Shown here one piece after another: positions 18,301 to 27,056 of a stretch of DNA of 64,000 nucleotides. The position numbers and the translations under genes are program-made. Origin of the DNA: JAWPMV01 sp038527215 (GTDB lineage: Bacteria; Bacteroidota; Bacteroidia; J057); the NCBI GenBank assembly GCA_038527215.1, contig JBCBGC010000029.1:1-64000 (forward strand). The letters run 5' to 3'. Under the pieces are notes generated by a model. That model saw only the letters and a program-made list of their open reading frames with translations. It made no database searches and was not told the origin of the DNA. Position 1 is the stretch's first letter, and the number at the start of each line of letters is the position of its first letter.

Positions 18301-18821
18301 TGGACAGCCTGTATATTGAGGTGGAAGCCCTTCCCCAGGCAGCTTTTCAATACACCTTGCTCAGCTCCACCCAACTGCAGTTCCAGAACCAAAGTACAGA
18401 TGCCCAGAACTATCTCTGGGATTTCGGAGATGGGAATCAATCTACCAATAAGGCGCCTACCCATCAGTTCCCTGGACCGGGCACCTACTTCATCCAGTTG
18501 ATGGTACAAAATGCTTGTGGGGCGGATACCAGTGTTCAGGAAGTCCAGCTATATACGACGCCTTTAGCGCCTTCCTGGGATAAACATTGGTTGCTTTATC
18601 CGGTTCCGGTAGCAGAAAGCCTTAAGCTGATGAGAACCGCCTCTGCGGGTGAGCCTTTCAGCCTGGAAATCCTGGATGCCCGTGGCCGCCGCATATTTTA
18701 TCGGGAAGGCCTCCGAGAGGATAGGTTTACCCTCTCCACGGAGACCTGGCCCTCAGGTTTATACCTGGTCCGAATCTCTGTCGGAGGAAACTCTTTTTCC
18801 AAAAATATCTGGCGACGATGA
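15303..18821 (+). CDS. Giant T9SS surface protein A (SprB repeats, DUF7619, PKD)
   Basis: A 1172-aa secreted protein. Residues 1-22 are a signal peptide. The N-terminal domain (SHIEGFTLRYECVNNCVYRF, many cysteines, ~23-300) is a Cys-rich module seen at the start of related Bacteroidota surface proteins. SprB-type repeats lie around 420-580 (ISLSVSGGTAPYSFGW, ILWSTGDTTTVINNLPPG). An SdrD-like B domain follows (SGTVYHDLNLNCQMDPGE). A DUF7619 module covers ~785-925 (YDPNDKLVTPRG, TIRFQNTGTAPATYVQIRD, IYFDFNAPVITN). A PKD domain holds NYLWDFGDGNQS near 1040, and the protein ends with a T9SS type A domain (ILDARGRRI, FSKNIWRR). Probably an adhesin or gliding-related surface filament. It is a tandem paralogue of the next gene. 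Confidence 0.88.
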   Translation: MKLRYLPLAWIFLSMSLADLAASHIEGFTLRYECVNNCVYRFYFGRYYECSAPAIGFTPPFDPNSPINYPSASLFFSTGPANQGPNCGQPTKLGSGLAAWLEVSPLCPSVNTTCNSTLPAPLAYPGYVYVEEYLDYDMCGINCDWVRVSHISCCRGVGYTNPLNGTSEAIHIAMDMNVQAGLCNHSPIDTVQQTAFICDGQTSILEYGMMDPDGDSLVYYLGDCTRDSLSSLNYAPGYSGIQPLGQDWQVELDSATGRLTVVPAPGGLEKVNICVYTNEYRNDSLISRYVRDLTIRVLDCGTQLYPSFDSLLSLSGGSFQQDTFSTLCGEIPLALSWLVNDPNPTDTLQAGLRLTASDPLPGGLTLTSTGVNPMVVELAGSPDSAGMGKSYSLLLEAWDHACPVNGMGYLPITLDIGPSCLNPLIAYPSCTDSSGIIDLSPAGAFANPVSILWSTGDTTTVINNLPPGIYWVSLTDSLGNTLADTFDLNTNDLQLVSSQQAPGCNLSDGSISLSVSGGTAPYSFGWTTGDTMASVQNLPEGGYGVDILDANQCLLHTVFVLSSDDSCLNQISGTVYHDLNLNCQMDPGEFPVPNTLVMDQLGNGIFTDAAGQYELGVGMGTTTLGVYLPPGMVSFCPGGGTVTVNFASLGNVQSGLDFSLESDSTQDLAVNVAPLATAFDTSLSWFQAVNFSYVPLAAKVQAQSDSLLNLVVDTAYPLYDTFYASTQTYEWDMDTLDPYQAVWHPVPIGPSSFATPGDTAWLRYVILPLSSDSAPENNYDSVGIEILASYDPNDKLVTPRGIGPEGFIQAKDSLLQYTIRFQNTGTAPATYVQIRDTLPATLNPFTLKMLGGSHPYTAKVVDGHILEVTHSNIFLPDSLSDPLGSQGFIAFTVRLHPNLPMGTEIRNRAGIYFDFNAPVITNYALNTLYQPPELSLQSPDSLCEGDLVPAFITTPGMPPYLYSWQDGSTFQDSALFHQIPATQSGWYVVRATDAFGFEAVDSLYIEVEALPQAAFQYTLLSSTQLQFQNQSTDAQNYLWDFGDGNQSTNKAPTHQFPGPGTYFIQLMVQNACGADTSVQEVQLYTTPLAPSWDKHWLLYPVPVAESLKLMRTASAGEPFSLEILDARGRRIFYREGLREDRFTLSTETWPSGLYLVRISVGGNSFSKNIWRR

Positions 18822-18913
18822 GCTGATTTTTTGTCCTAACCCCTATTAATCGATTCCCCAGGAAACAGCTTTTTCCCGAAGTTTTTTCCGCATAAATTCC
18901 ATAATACACACTC

Positions 18914-21900
18914 ATGAGCTACCGATCCCTCTTCCTAAGCTGTCTGAGTTTGATGCTCGGCTTTTCCTCCCTTTTTGCTACCCACTATTCGGGAGGGCAC
19001 CTTTCCTATGAATGCCTTTCTCCCTGTAGCTACCGCATTTACTACGGCTTCTATTTTGATTGTTCCGGCGGGGCTTTTGCGCAGCAAATTCCCTTTAATC
19101 CGCTGAACTTACCTACCAATCTGATCCAACCCAATATCCTACAGGTGCAGGCCCTGAACCCCACCTGTATTTTGCCCACTACTTCCGGCATTCAATCGGT
19201 CTCTGCCTATCAGGAATTGACCCCGCTTTGCCCATCAGCCGTAAGTAGCTGTAGCGGATTTAACCCTCCTAATGTCGCGCCTTATACAGGGATGGTCTAT
19301 TATGAGCTATACCAGGATTTCAACTTTTGTAATACCAGCTGTACAGAATTTGAGTTTGTGATTTCTTCCTGCTGCCGGCAAAATTTCATCACCAACCTGA
19401 CCAATCCTAGTGGAGAGGGCATCTATTATTCCATGTTCCTGGATGTAGATTCTACCAATTGCAATACCGGCCCCGTATTCCAGCCCAGCAACGAATATAT
19501 CATGTGTGCCAACCAGACGAGCACCTTTGACCTTTCCCTATTCGATCCGGACGGCGATTCTTTGGTGTATCGGTTAACTGATTGCCTGGATATGAATAAT
19601 ATGCCGAATCAATACAATGCCGGCTATAGTGGGCTGGCCCCTTTTGGTCCGGGCTATCAGGCGACCCTGGATTCTATGACGGGCATCTTGACCCTGGTTC
19701 CCCAGGCCATGGCCGGAGCCGAGGCGGCCTCATTGTGCATGGAGGTAGAAGAGTATCGCAATGGTCAACTGCTGAGTCGAACCAATATGGATTTATTGAT
19801 CCAGCTGATTGATTGCGGAACCCAACAATGGCCTCAGCTTGATACGCTGGCGAATCTGGTAGGGGGGATCCTGGACCCCGCTTTGATGGTCATTGAAACC
19901 GTCCCTAATCCCCTGAGTTTTACCCTGGAATTTTCTGATCCCAATCTCTCTGATGCGCTCAACTTGACGGTACAGCCTGTTCAGGGGAGTGCCTTGCCTG
20001 GAGGGCTTTCCTACACTACCTCCGGGAGTAACCCCTTGACGGTACAGGTTTCATGGACTCCGGATTCCTCTGACGTAGGGAACATTTATGAAATCGAATT
20101 TGAGGTAACCGATGGGCATTGTCCTTTGCCGGGTAGGGAGAAAGTGAGCATTACGTTCCTGATAGGCGAAAACCCTTTGGGTCCTTTGCTGACCTATCCC
20201 AATTGCGGAGATTCCACCGGAGCCATTGACCTGAATATGCTGGCCACTTTACCAGGGCCCTTCACCTATTTGTGGAGTACCGGAGATACGACAGAAGACT
20301 TGCAAAACCTGCCTTCCGGGCTTTATTCCGTAACGGTTACGGATAGCACTGGCCAGACCTATCAGCAAAGCTTTGCGCTGAATGCGCAGGACCTCCTCGC
20401 CAATGGAGTCGTGATCACCCCCGACTGTGATTCCGTCAATGGTAGCATCCAACTGAATGTGAGTGGAGGCACCGCGCCTTATACTTTCTTATGGACCAAT
20501 GGAGACAGCACGGCTACGATTTCGGGCCTGAACCAGGGAGGCTACTCGGTGGATATCGTAGATAGTACCGGCTGTTTTATCCGGGAGGCTTTTCTGGTGG
20601 AAGAAGCAGACTCTTGCGAAAATATCGTTTCGGGAACGGTTTATCTGGATGTTAACGGCAATTGTGTACAGGATTCCGGAGAAGTAGGGCTACCTGGCGT
20701 CCTGGTTCTGGATGCCAATGGCAATGGGGTAGTAACCGACTCCGCAGGCTATTACGAAATCGCTACCAAGGATAGCAGCCTGCAAATCACCCTGACCCCG
20801 GCCAATATTTATGCGTGCCCTTGTACGGGGGCCTGTACCGCTTCCTTTAGCTGGACAGGCGTAGGCAATGTGGCCGCTGCTGATTTTGCCTTAGATCCGG
20901 CAGGGCCGGTTGATTGGCAGGTGCAGATGGGCTCCAGCTTTTTTGTGCCGGGCTTTACGGGTTATATCACCCTGGCCGCCATCAATAATTCCTTCCAAAC
21001 GCTCTCAGGAGACCTGCATTTTTCTTACGACAGCACCTTGCAATGGATCAGTTCCACGGTGACACCTTTTACCATTGATACCGTTAACCATCAGTTGCAC
21101 TGGAAGATAGATTCTCTGGGGCCCCAGCAAATCTTCTATGTTTCTTGTGCCTTTCAGGTACCCGCGTCCCTGAGCATCGGGGACAGTCTGTACTTTACTT
21201 CTATCATTGAGCCCCTGGTAGGAGATATTGCGCCTCAGAATAATCTGGATAGCCTCACGGTGATAGTAGTAGGGGCTTATGATCCCAATGATAAGCTCGT
21301 CAAACCCGCAGGTTTTGGGCAGGAAGGCTTTATCCAGCAAACAGACAGCCTGCTGCGGTATACGGTACGCTTCCAGAATACCGGAAACTTCCCCGCCACC
21401 TTTGTGGAGATTCGGGATACCTTATCACAGTTCCTGGATATTCAGACCTTGAAAGCCGGCCCCAGCAGTCATCCTTATACCTTGCGGGTAGAAGAGGGGG
21501 AGCGACTGATTTTCTTCTTTGACAATATTCAGTTGCCGGACTCTGCCTCCGATCCTGCCGGCAGCCAGGGCTTTGTCTCTTTCACTATAGAGCAAAAACC
21601 TGGACTGGCATTGGGCACGATGATTGAGAACAGCGCCTCCATCTACTTTGACTTTAACGCGCCAGTGATCACGCCTCCGGTAGTGAATACTATCTACGCA
21701 CCCATGGAGGTCCTGCTGCTAGGTGGCAATGTCTTGTGCCCCGGTGATTCCGTTACCGCCTTTCTTTCTCAATTTGGCCTGCCTCCCTTTACCTATGCAT
21801 GGTCTAATGGGGTTACGGTGGTCAATAGCAAAAACTTCCAATCGCAGGCCTTTACCCAGAGCGGCACCTATACCGTAACGGTCAGCGATGCCCTTGGCAT

Positions 21901-22429
21901 AGCAACCACTGATAGCATTCAAGTCAATGTGCAGCAATTGCCTACAGCTAACTTTTTCACCCAAGTCGTGGATGACAAAACGCTGAGTTTCAATAATCTT
22001 TCGCAAGAGGCGACCAGTTACCTCTGGGACTTTGGCGATGGAAGCAGCTCCATGGATCCCTCTCCCACCCATACCTATGCGGCTTCGGGCTTGTATGATA
22101 TTACTTTGACCGCTTCGAATATTTGCGGAGATGATATCAAAGAATTTGAGTATTCCATTATCATCTCCTCCCTGCAAGAGGAATTTGCGAAGCAATGGAA
22201 GGCCTATCCGGTGCCTTTTAGGGATAGCTGGACCTTGGAGCGGCAGGAGGTGGCGGGTCAGCCCGTAGCGGTAGAAGTTCTGGATATACACGGTAGACGG
22301 GTCTTTTTTGAAGCAGATTTTTCCGGACAAAAACTGACTATCGACACAGAATCCTGGGCCAGTGGGGCTTATGTGCTGCGGCTCAGAAGTCAGGATGGGA
22401 GTGTGAGTAAGCGGTTGTGGAAGCGGTAG
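18914..22429 (+). CDS. Giant T9SS surface protein B, tandem paralogue
   Basis: A 1171-aa protein with the same domain order as its upstream neighbour: signal peptide ending in LFAT, Cys-rich N-terminal module (GGHLSYECLSPCSYRIYYG), SprB-type repeats (SIQLNVSGGTAPYTFLW), SdrD-like B segment (SGTVYLDVNGNCVQDSGE), DUF7619 (YDPNDKLVKPAGFGQEGF, IYFDFNAPVITP), PKD (SYLWDFGDGSSSMDPSPTH) and a T9SS type A tail (VLDIHGRRVFF, SVSKRLWKR). The two copies differ most in the N-terminal half and are nearly colinear, so they arose by duplication. The gap between them is only 92 bp, so they may be cotranscribed. Surface attachment is inferred. Confidence 0.88.
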   Translation: MSYRSLFLSCLSLMLGFSSLFATHYSGGHLSYECLSPCSYRIYYGFYFDCSGGAFAQQIPFNPLNLPTNLIQPNILQVQALNPTCILPTTSGIQSVSAYQELTPLCPSAVSSCSGFNPPNVAPYTGMVYYELYQDFNFCNTSCTEFEFVISSCCRQNFITNLTNPSGEGIYYSMFLDVDSTNCNTGPVFQPSNEYIMCANQTSTFDLSLFDPDGDSLVYRLTDCLDMNNMPNQYNAGYSGLAPFGPGYQATLDSMTGILTLVPQAMAGAEAASLCMEVEEYRNGQLLSRTNMDLLIQLIDCGTQQWPQLDTLANLVGGILDPALMVIETVPNPLSFTLEFSDPNLSDALNLTVQPVQGSALPGGLSYTTSGSNPLTVQVSWTPDSSDVGNIYEIEFEVTDGHCPLPGREKVSITFLIGENPLGPLLTYPNCGDSTGAIDLNMLATLPGPFTYLWSTGDTTEDLQNLPSGLYSVTVTDSTGQTYQQSFALNAQDLLANGVVITPDCDSVNGSIQLNVSGGTAPYTFLWTNGDSTATISGLNQGGYSVDIVDSTGCFIREAFLVEEADSCENIVSGTVYLDVNGNCVQDSGEVGLPGVLVLDANGNGVVTDSAGYYEIATKDSSLQITLTPANIYACPCTGACTASFSWTGVGNVAAADFALDPAGPVDWQVQMGSSFFVPGFTGYITLAAINNSFQTLSGDLHFSYDSTLQWISSTVTPFTIDTVNHQLHWKIDSLGPQQIFYVSCAFQVPASLSIGDSLYFTSIIEPLVGDIAPQNNLDSLTVIVVGAYDPNDKLVKPAGFGQEGFIQQTDSLLRYTVRFQNTGNFPATFVEIRDTLSQFLDIQTLKAGPSSHPYTLRVEEGERLIFFFDNIQLPDSASDPAGSQGFVSFTIEQKPGLALGTMIENSASIYFDFNAPVITPPVVNTIYAPMEVLLLGGNVLCPGDSVTAFLSQFGLPPFTYAWSNGVTVVNSKNFQSQAFTQSGTYTVTVSDALGIATTDSIQVNVQQLPTANFFTQVVDDKTLSFNNLSQEATSYLWDFGDGSSSMDPSPTHTYAASGLYDITLTASNICGDDIKEFEYSIIISSLQEEFAKQWKAYPVPFRDSWTLERQEVAGQPVAVEVLDIHGRRVFFEADFSGQKLTIDTESWASGAYVLRLRSQDGSVSKRLWKR

Positions 22430-22433
22430 GGAT

Positions 22434-23648
22434 TCATTCCTGAACGCGCATGATCGCCAGGACTGGCCCTCCATGAGGGTCGATCCTGGCGATGGTTTTT
22501 TGCCAGGCTTGGCGATATACTGGTGTTAATCTACTCAGCTCTGCCAGTGAGGGATCATAATCATCCATTCCGAATCCCAGAATCAGGTGGGACGAACCAT
22601 GTCCCAATACCTGACTGAGGGGCGTAAAAGGCGCTAAAGGGCTGCCCGTGGGAAATTGAAATAGGCGTTGCCGGGGACGATGAAATAAAAACCGCTGACT
22701 GGTCCAATCTTTACCGTAACGGAAGTCTCCTAAGGCAAAATTCTCCTGTACGATGAAGGTGGAAAAGCAACACGCCCTTTCCTTAGTCTCAGGGCTAAGG
22801 TCAGGGTACAGAAACTCCTGCTCAAAACGCCCAGGAGAAAAGTCCAGGGGAAAAGTAGAGAAAATCCCTTCTTGGTGATCGAATTGATAAATGGCAGGAT
22901 GGTTGGCCAGGGTAGCCCAGGTAAATTCTTTGCCTGGATAGAAACCGGTACGGCCTTGTACCGGGATTTCATGATGGATTGGAGGGTGGAAGGGGACAAA
23001 AGCATGCATGTTATCAGGATCTCGCCAATTCCAGCGATAAAAATGGTGCGCAGGCTCCCCATTGAAGTTTGGCTGAAAGGTGTTCCCAAACAATAGACTG
23101 GTTGAGTCAAAAGGAGCTACTTGCTGGTAGGGAATATTTTCCGGGAGCTTAACGGCTGAAATGAACCTTGCTTCAGGTAGGGAAAAACGAAGGAGATAGG
23201 CAGGATCATCGGGGAAAAGCCATATTTCGGTACCCTCCGGAGAAAAATAGGCATCCCTAATTTGGCGATACTGCCCGATACCGGTTCCATATTCCCCTAC
23301 CTTATTGATCAATTGTCCTGCTTCGTCATAAAGTAAGACCTGCGCATCTTCAGGAGCAGGAAAAGGCAGATGATCGATCACCAGGATAAAGGGGGAAACA
23401 TATTTTACCTTGATAAAAAGGCTATTCAGGGGAAGCGGAGAAGGTTCAAGTTGTAGGTAAAAAAGAGAATCAAAAACGGATACAAAACTTAGCATGGTAT
23501 CTGCTAGCCTGGGATCGAGAGGAAGGGCCATATCAGGTACGTTTCTTCCCTGCTCCCGAGGCCGCCCTTCCTCTTGAGGGTAGCAAGCGGCTAATAGGCA
23601 GACAAGCCCTAGTGTTAACAGGAAAATTTCTCGTTTAAGTGCCTGCAT
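22434..23648 (-). CDS. 6-bladed beta-propeller lipoprotein (second of pair)
   Basis: A 404-aa lipoprotein: the signal ends in LLAAC with the lipidated cysteine at residue 22. The body has the propeller pattern of the BF3164/DUF4934-like group: VSVFDSLFYLQLEPSPLPLNSLFIKVKYV, LYDEAGQLINKVGEYGTGIGQYRQIRDAYFSPEG, FSPGRFEQEFLYPD, ending IARIDPHGG and VLAIMRVQE. The start codon overlaps the stop of the upstream paralogue (TAATG), indicating translational coupling. Members of this group are found near small secreted peptides in Bacteroidota, but their function is not established. The 3' coding end contains a hairpin that probably terminates the facing gene. Confidence 0.82.
   Translation of the reverse strand: MQALKREIFLLTLGLVCLLAACYPQEEGRPREQGRNVPDMALPLDPRLADTMLSFVSVFDSLFYLQLEPSPLPLNSLFIKVKYVSPFILVIDHLPFPAPEDAQVLLYDEAGQLINKVGEYGTGIGQYRQIRDAYFSPEGTEIWLFPDDPAYLLRFSLPEARFISAVKLPENIPYQQVAPFDSTSLLFGNTFQPNFNGEPAHHFYRWNWRDPDNMHAFVPFHPPIHHEIPVQGRTGFYPGKEFTWATLANHPAIYQFDHQEGIFSTFPLDFSPGRFEQEFLYPDLSPETKERACCFSTFIVQENFALGDFRYGKDWTSQRFLFHRPRQRLFQFPTGSPLAPFTPLSQVLGHGSSHLILGFGMDDYDPSLAELSRLTPVYRQAWQKTIARIDPHGGPVLAIMRVQE
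22453..22501 (+). terminator. Terminator for surface protein B located inside the facing CDS
   Basis: atcgccagga (22453-22462) pairs perfectly with tcctggcgat (22484-22493), with an inner ccct/aggg stem, then ggtttttt. It lies 24 bp after the stop at 22429 but within the C-terminal codons of the minus-strand gene 22434-23648. Confidence 0.7.
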
Positions 23649-24859
23649 TATTTTAGATGATAAAATGCGAGGACCACGTTTCCATCAGGGTCCAGCGTCG
23701 ATAAACGTTGTTCCCTTTCAGCCCGAGCATGCCCAGATAGGTGAGAGAGAGAATGATTCAGGCTGGCCACTATCTCTGAGGGATTGTAGGCATAGATGAT
23801 CGTTGAGTCTGTAAAGCCTGCAGGCGGATAGCTTACATCCATCCCATTAAACATGTTTTGTGCGTGGTCTTTGGAAAACACCGTTGAGGTGTGGGTTTGC
23901 GGGTTATAGAGGAAGCCCATGTTGGGCGACGTCCCAGCATGATATTCTCCGTAGATATGATCCCCTAAATGCACCAGAGGCTGCAACTCCACCACTTTAT
24001 CTTCCTCTAATAAGGTTTGACGGTGCTCCATGATATGCTCCAATCTAAAATCAGTGATGGGGGAGAATTCCAGCCCTTCAAAGGAAAACCGGTAAGCTAC
24101 CACCAGACGATCATTTTGCAGGCTTAAGAAGCCAGGGAAATTGAAATAGTTTGTAAACAACCCGTCCTTGGTTCGGGAAAAAATATGTCTTCCCAGGGTG
24201 GCTCCCGCCCCAGGATGTCTAATTTCTTCAAAAGGGAAAGTCATGGCTGTAAAAGCCTTTTCCTTTCTGTCAAAAAAATGGTAGTGGAAGGAAATTTCCG
24301 CTTCCGCTAAGCGGAAATCATGCAGGTTGAACAGGTAGCGCGTACTATCCAGGGGGAAAAAGGCATGCATGTTAAACTGCTTGGGAACAAATACCTCACG
24401 TTTGAAATGCAAATCCTGTGGATCGAAACTGATAATTTTTGCCGGGTAATCAGCCAGCATATCTATGAGCTTTGTATAGGGGTTATATAGAAAGTCAGTT
24501 ACCCCATTAAATTCCCCAGGACCTCGGCCTTTCTGACCTAAGGGTCCCAGAAAATCCCCTGCTTGACCGAACAACAAAACTCGACTAGCGCTTCCCAGTT
24601 CCATGATGGCTATATGATCCCCTAGAACTTTAAGCTTAAAAAGATAGGATATGGCACTCTCAGCTGTGAGTTCTAGCTGAAGATATGAGACATGGGAAAA
24701 GATAGAATCTAACGGAAAGGGTGCTTCAGCCGATTTAGGTGTTTTTAGGATAATTTCCTTGCCGGAAGAAAGCGTCAAGGCAACGTCCTGCTTTATATGT
24801 TCAGTGCAACTCCCCAAGGCAATTAGGATCATCAATAGATAGGGAAAAGTCTTTTTCAT
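23648..24859 (-). CDS. 6-bladed beta-propeller lipoprotein (first of pair)
   Basis: A 403-aa lipoprotein with the lipidation site in IALGSC (Cys at residue 18). It shares the layout of its downstream paralogue: PFPLDSIFSHVSYLQLELTAE, then LLFGQAGDFLGPLGQKGRGPGEF with the Gly-rich propeller turn, YNPYTKLIDMLADY, and the C-terminal LDPDGNVVLAFYHLK. Three genes on this strand, the small peptide at 24941, this one and the next, form an apparent operon, although a hairpin separates the first from the second. An outer-membrane or periplasmic sensory or binding role is possible; no catalytic residues are recognised. Confidence 0.82.
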   Translation of the reverse strand: MKKTFPYLLMILIALGSCTEHIKQDVALTLSSGKEIILKTPKSAEAPFPLDSIFSHVSYLQLELTAESAISYLFKLKVLGDHIAIMELGSASRVLLFGQAGDFLGPLGQKGRGPGEFNGVTDFLYNPYTKLIDMLADYPAKIISFDPQDLHFKREVFVPKQFNMHAFFPLDSTRYLFNLHDFRLAEAEISFHYHFFDRKEKAFTAMTFPFEEIRHPGAGATLGRHIFSRTKDGLFTNYFNFPGFLSLQNDRLVVAYRFSFEGLEFSPITDFRLEHIMEHRQTLLEEDKVVELQPLVHLGDHIYGEYHAGTSPNMGFLYNPQTHTSTVFSKDHAQNMFNGMDVSYPPAGFTDSTIIYAYNPSEIVASLNHSLSHLSGHARAEREQRLSTLDPDGNVVLAFYHLK

Positions 24860-24894
24860 AGTAAGCCAATAGATTACGAGGGAGGGTGTTATTG

Positions 24895-24927
24895 AAAAAA
24901 CCCCTGAGGAGTATTTTTCCTCAGAGG
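24895..24927 (-). terminator. Terminator or attenuator after the small peptide gene
   Basis: cccctgagg (24901-24909) pairs with cctcagagg (24919-24927) with one mismatch, followed on the minus strand by six T. It lies between the small peptide gene and the propeller lipoprotein pair, so it may keep the peptide transcript more abundant than the downstream genes. Confidence 0.7.
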
Positions 24928-24940
24928 CTTTCGATATAGC

Positions 24941-25174
24941 TTAAATATTACCTTTGCCCGAAACTTTAATGCATGCAGTTCCATGACACTCATTTCCTCC
25001 TTCTGAGCAAATATCATGGAAGCCGCAGGCATCTTCTACCATAACAGGGTGGTATCCTATTGAATGGTATTGGAAAAGTTGGTAGGTCCCATTTAAACTT
25101 AAAACTTGGCCTGCTGATAGCATCATGGCAACAAAAGATCCCGCTAATAAGAATTTTTTTATTGTCTTCGTCAT
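24941..25174 (-). CDS. Small secreted four-cysteine peptide (NVEALA-like)
   Basis: A 77-aa protein when started at ATG 25174, which begins the hydrophobic export signal MTKTIKKFLLAGSFVAMMLSA; the longer frame from 25342 runs through very AT-rich, promoter-like DNA. The mature part holds four cysteines with spacing C-x5-C-x6-C-x4-C (in ACGFHDICSEGG and ECHGTACIKV). Size, signal, terminal Cys cluster and its place beside 6-bladed-propeller lipoproteins recall the NVEALA-family peptides of Bacteroidota, but the NVEALA motif itself is absent. Function unknown; a secreted peptide recognised by the neighbouring lipoproteins is an inference. Confidence 0.7.
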   Translation of the reverse strand: MTKTIKKFLLAGSFVAMMLSAGQVLSLNGTYQLFQYHSIGYHPVMVEDACGFHDICSEGGNECHGTACIKVSGKGNI

Positions 25175-25385
25175 AATTGAAAATAGATTAAATGATGATC
25201 TAATGTTGTAAAAAAACGAATAAATAAAAATTACAATAAAAATAATAAATACGAAAAATAAATATTCCTTTTTTCGTAAAAAATATCTGCTTTTACCCGG
25301 CTTGTTTTTATCAATGGATATTTTTTTAAATTCAGGAAACACTAAGAGGATATTTGCCCCTTTTTTCCTTATCTAAAAAATAATC

Positions 25386-27056
25386 ATGGATCGACTACTT
25401 GTTTTTAGTCTATTGATACCGATTCTGCTACAAAGTCAATTCCTGCCAGCCCAGTCGCTCTCGCCCAAGATGGTAGAGGCCATCGACGAAGTCTTCGCCC
25501 AACACGACAATTACCAATCCCCTGGCGCGGCCCTGGCCGTGGTGCAAAAAGGCAAAATCGTCTACAGCCGGGGCTATGGCATGGCGGACCTGGAACACGC
25601 ATTGCGCATCCAACCCAATACGGTATTCTACATTGGCTCGGTCTCTAAAATGTTCGTGACGGCTTGTATTCTGCTGTTGGAGGAAGAAGGCAAAGTAGAC
25701 CTGGACGCTGATGTGCGAGAGTACTTGCCGGAATTGCCGGATTACGGATATAAGCTCACCCTACGGAATTTTATACATCACACCAGTGGTATTAGAGACT
25801 ACCTGCAAATGTGGGACATGAAAGGCCGCTCGGCCATGGATGAGATTCAGGAGCAAGATGTGCTGGACCTGATTTGTGCCCAGAAGGAATTGAATTTTGA
25901 GCCTGGGACCCGCTATCTCTACTCCAACTCCTGCTACTTCATCATGGCCCAGATCGTGAATCGGGTTTCGGGCAAAAGCATTCGGGAATACGGGCAGGAA
26001 AAAATCTTTGGGCCCCTGGGCATGACCCACACCCAGTTTTATGACGACAACCGCATCCTGATCAAGAACCGGGCCTTTGGCTATGGTCCCTGGGGAGGAA
26101 ATGGTTTCCAAAATATGATGATGCGCTTTGATCTGGTCGGTTCAGGCGGGATTTATAGCACGGTGGAGGATTTGTACAAATGGGACCAGAATTTTTATCA
26201 CAATATCCTGGGTAAAGGCGGACAAGAACTGATTGAAAAAATGCTCACTAGCGGGACCTTTAATGATGGAAGCGAAATTGGCTACGCTTACGGCATAGAC
26301 GTGGGCAGCTATCGCGGCCTGAAAGCCATTGGGCATGGAGGCGCTCTGGCGGGCTATCGGGCGGAGTTTCGGCAATATCCCGAGCAAGAAAGTAGCGTGA
26401 TCATCCTCAGCAATGTCTCCAATTTTAATCCGGGACAAAAAGCCAGTAAAGTGGCTGATATCCTGTTGAAAGAGGCTTTTCCTCCCGAACCAGAAGCTAC
26501 GCCTGAGAATATGCCTGCCATCACGGAAATGAGCGAAAAGCAGTTGCAAAAATATCTGGGGCACTATTGGAATGATTGGGACGGCAATACCCGGGAGATC
26601 ATTCTGGAAGACGGCAGCTTATTCTACAAAAGAGGGCGGGTCAGCCGGACGAAACTTATGCCACATGCGGAAAATCGCTTCTTCATGGAAGGCATTTCTC
26701 CCGCCGTGTGGGTGGAATTTGAAGCCGGTGGCCTGAAGGTCATTCAGGAAGGGCAGCCTAATGCCATCCTCACCCGATACGAGCCTGTGGAGCCTGACCT
26801 CAAGGAAATACAAGCCCTTGCGGGGACCTATCACGCGCCGGAACTCGGGACGGATTATGAATTGGTCGAAAAAGACGGCAAGCTCCATTTGCTCTTTGGG
26901 CCACGACCCATCCCCTTTGATCCCGTCATGAAAGATGTGTTCAAGCAGGATTTTGTCGGGGTGATCAAGGTAGAGCGGGACAAAAAAGGCCGCTTACAGC
27001 AAGTTCGTCTGGACGCCGGCCGGGTCCGCAAACTGGCCATGGTCAAGACCGACTGA
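25386..27056 (+). CDS. Beta-lactamase-fold serine hydrolase with C-terminal extension
   Basis: A 556-aa exported protein of the beta-lactamase / class C penicillin-binding family. A signal peptide ends near LPAQ (residue ~22). The catalytic SxxK is in YIGSVSKMF (Ser about residue 88), the YxN motif is YSNS in RYLYSNSCYF, and the third motif is HGG in IGHGGALAGY. Residues ~395-556 form an added beta-rich domain of lipocalin-like type (LGHYWNDWDGN, LAGTYHAPELGTDYELVEKDGKL), as in other DUF3471-containing hydrolases. Likely a periplasmic or surface peptidase/esterase acting on D-amino-acid peptides or esters; true beta-lactam hydrolysis cannot be inferred. It abuts the convergent sulfotransferase gene with no gap. 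Confidence 0.9.
   Translation: MDRLLVFSLLIPILLQSQFLPAQSLSPKMVEAIDEVFAQHDNYQSPGAALAVVQKGKIVYSRGYGMADLEHALRIQPNTVFYIGSVSKMFVTACILLLEEEGKVDLDADVREYLPELPDYGYKLTLRNFIHHTSGIRDYLQMWDMKGRSAMDEIQEQDVLDLICAQKELNFEPGTRYLYSNSCYFIMAQIVNRVSGKSIREYGQEKIFGPLGMTHTQFYDDNRILIKNRAFGYGPWGGNGFQNMMMRFDLVGSGGIYSTVEDLYKWDQNFYHNILGKGGQELIEKMLTSGTFNDGSEIGYAYGIDVGSYRGLKAIGHGGALAGYRAEFRQYPEQESSVIILSNVSNFNPGQKASKVADILLKEAFPPEPEATPENMPAITEMSEKQLQKYLGHYWNDWDGNTREIILEDGSLFYKRGRVSRTKLMPHAENRFFMEGISPAVWVEFEAGGLKVIQEGQPNAILTRYEPVEPDLKEIQALAGTYHAPELGTDYELVEKDGKLHLLFGPRPIPFDPVMKDVFKQDFVGVIKVERDKKGRLQQVRLDAGRVRKLAMVKTD

Noticed and set aside
21719..22474. 251-codon minus-strand open frame
   Set aside because: It is antisense to the PKD and sorting region of surface protein B.
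25175..25342. Extension of the small four-cysteine peptide to ATG 25342
   Set aside because: The added part is translated from very AT-rich promoter-like DNA and would bury the export signal.
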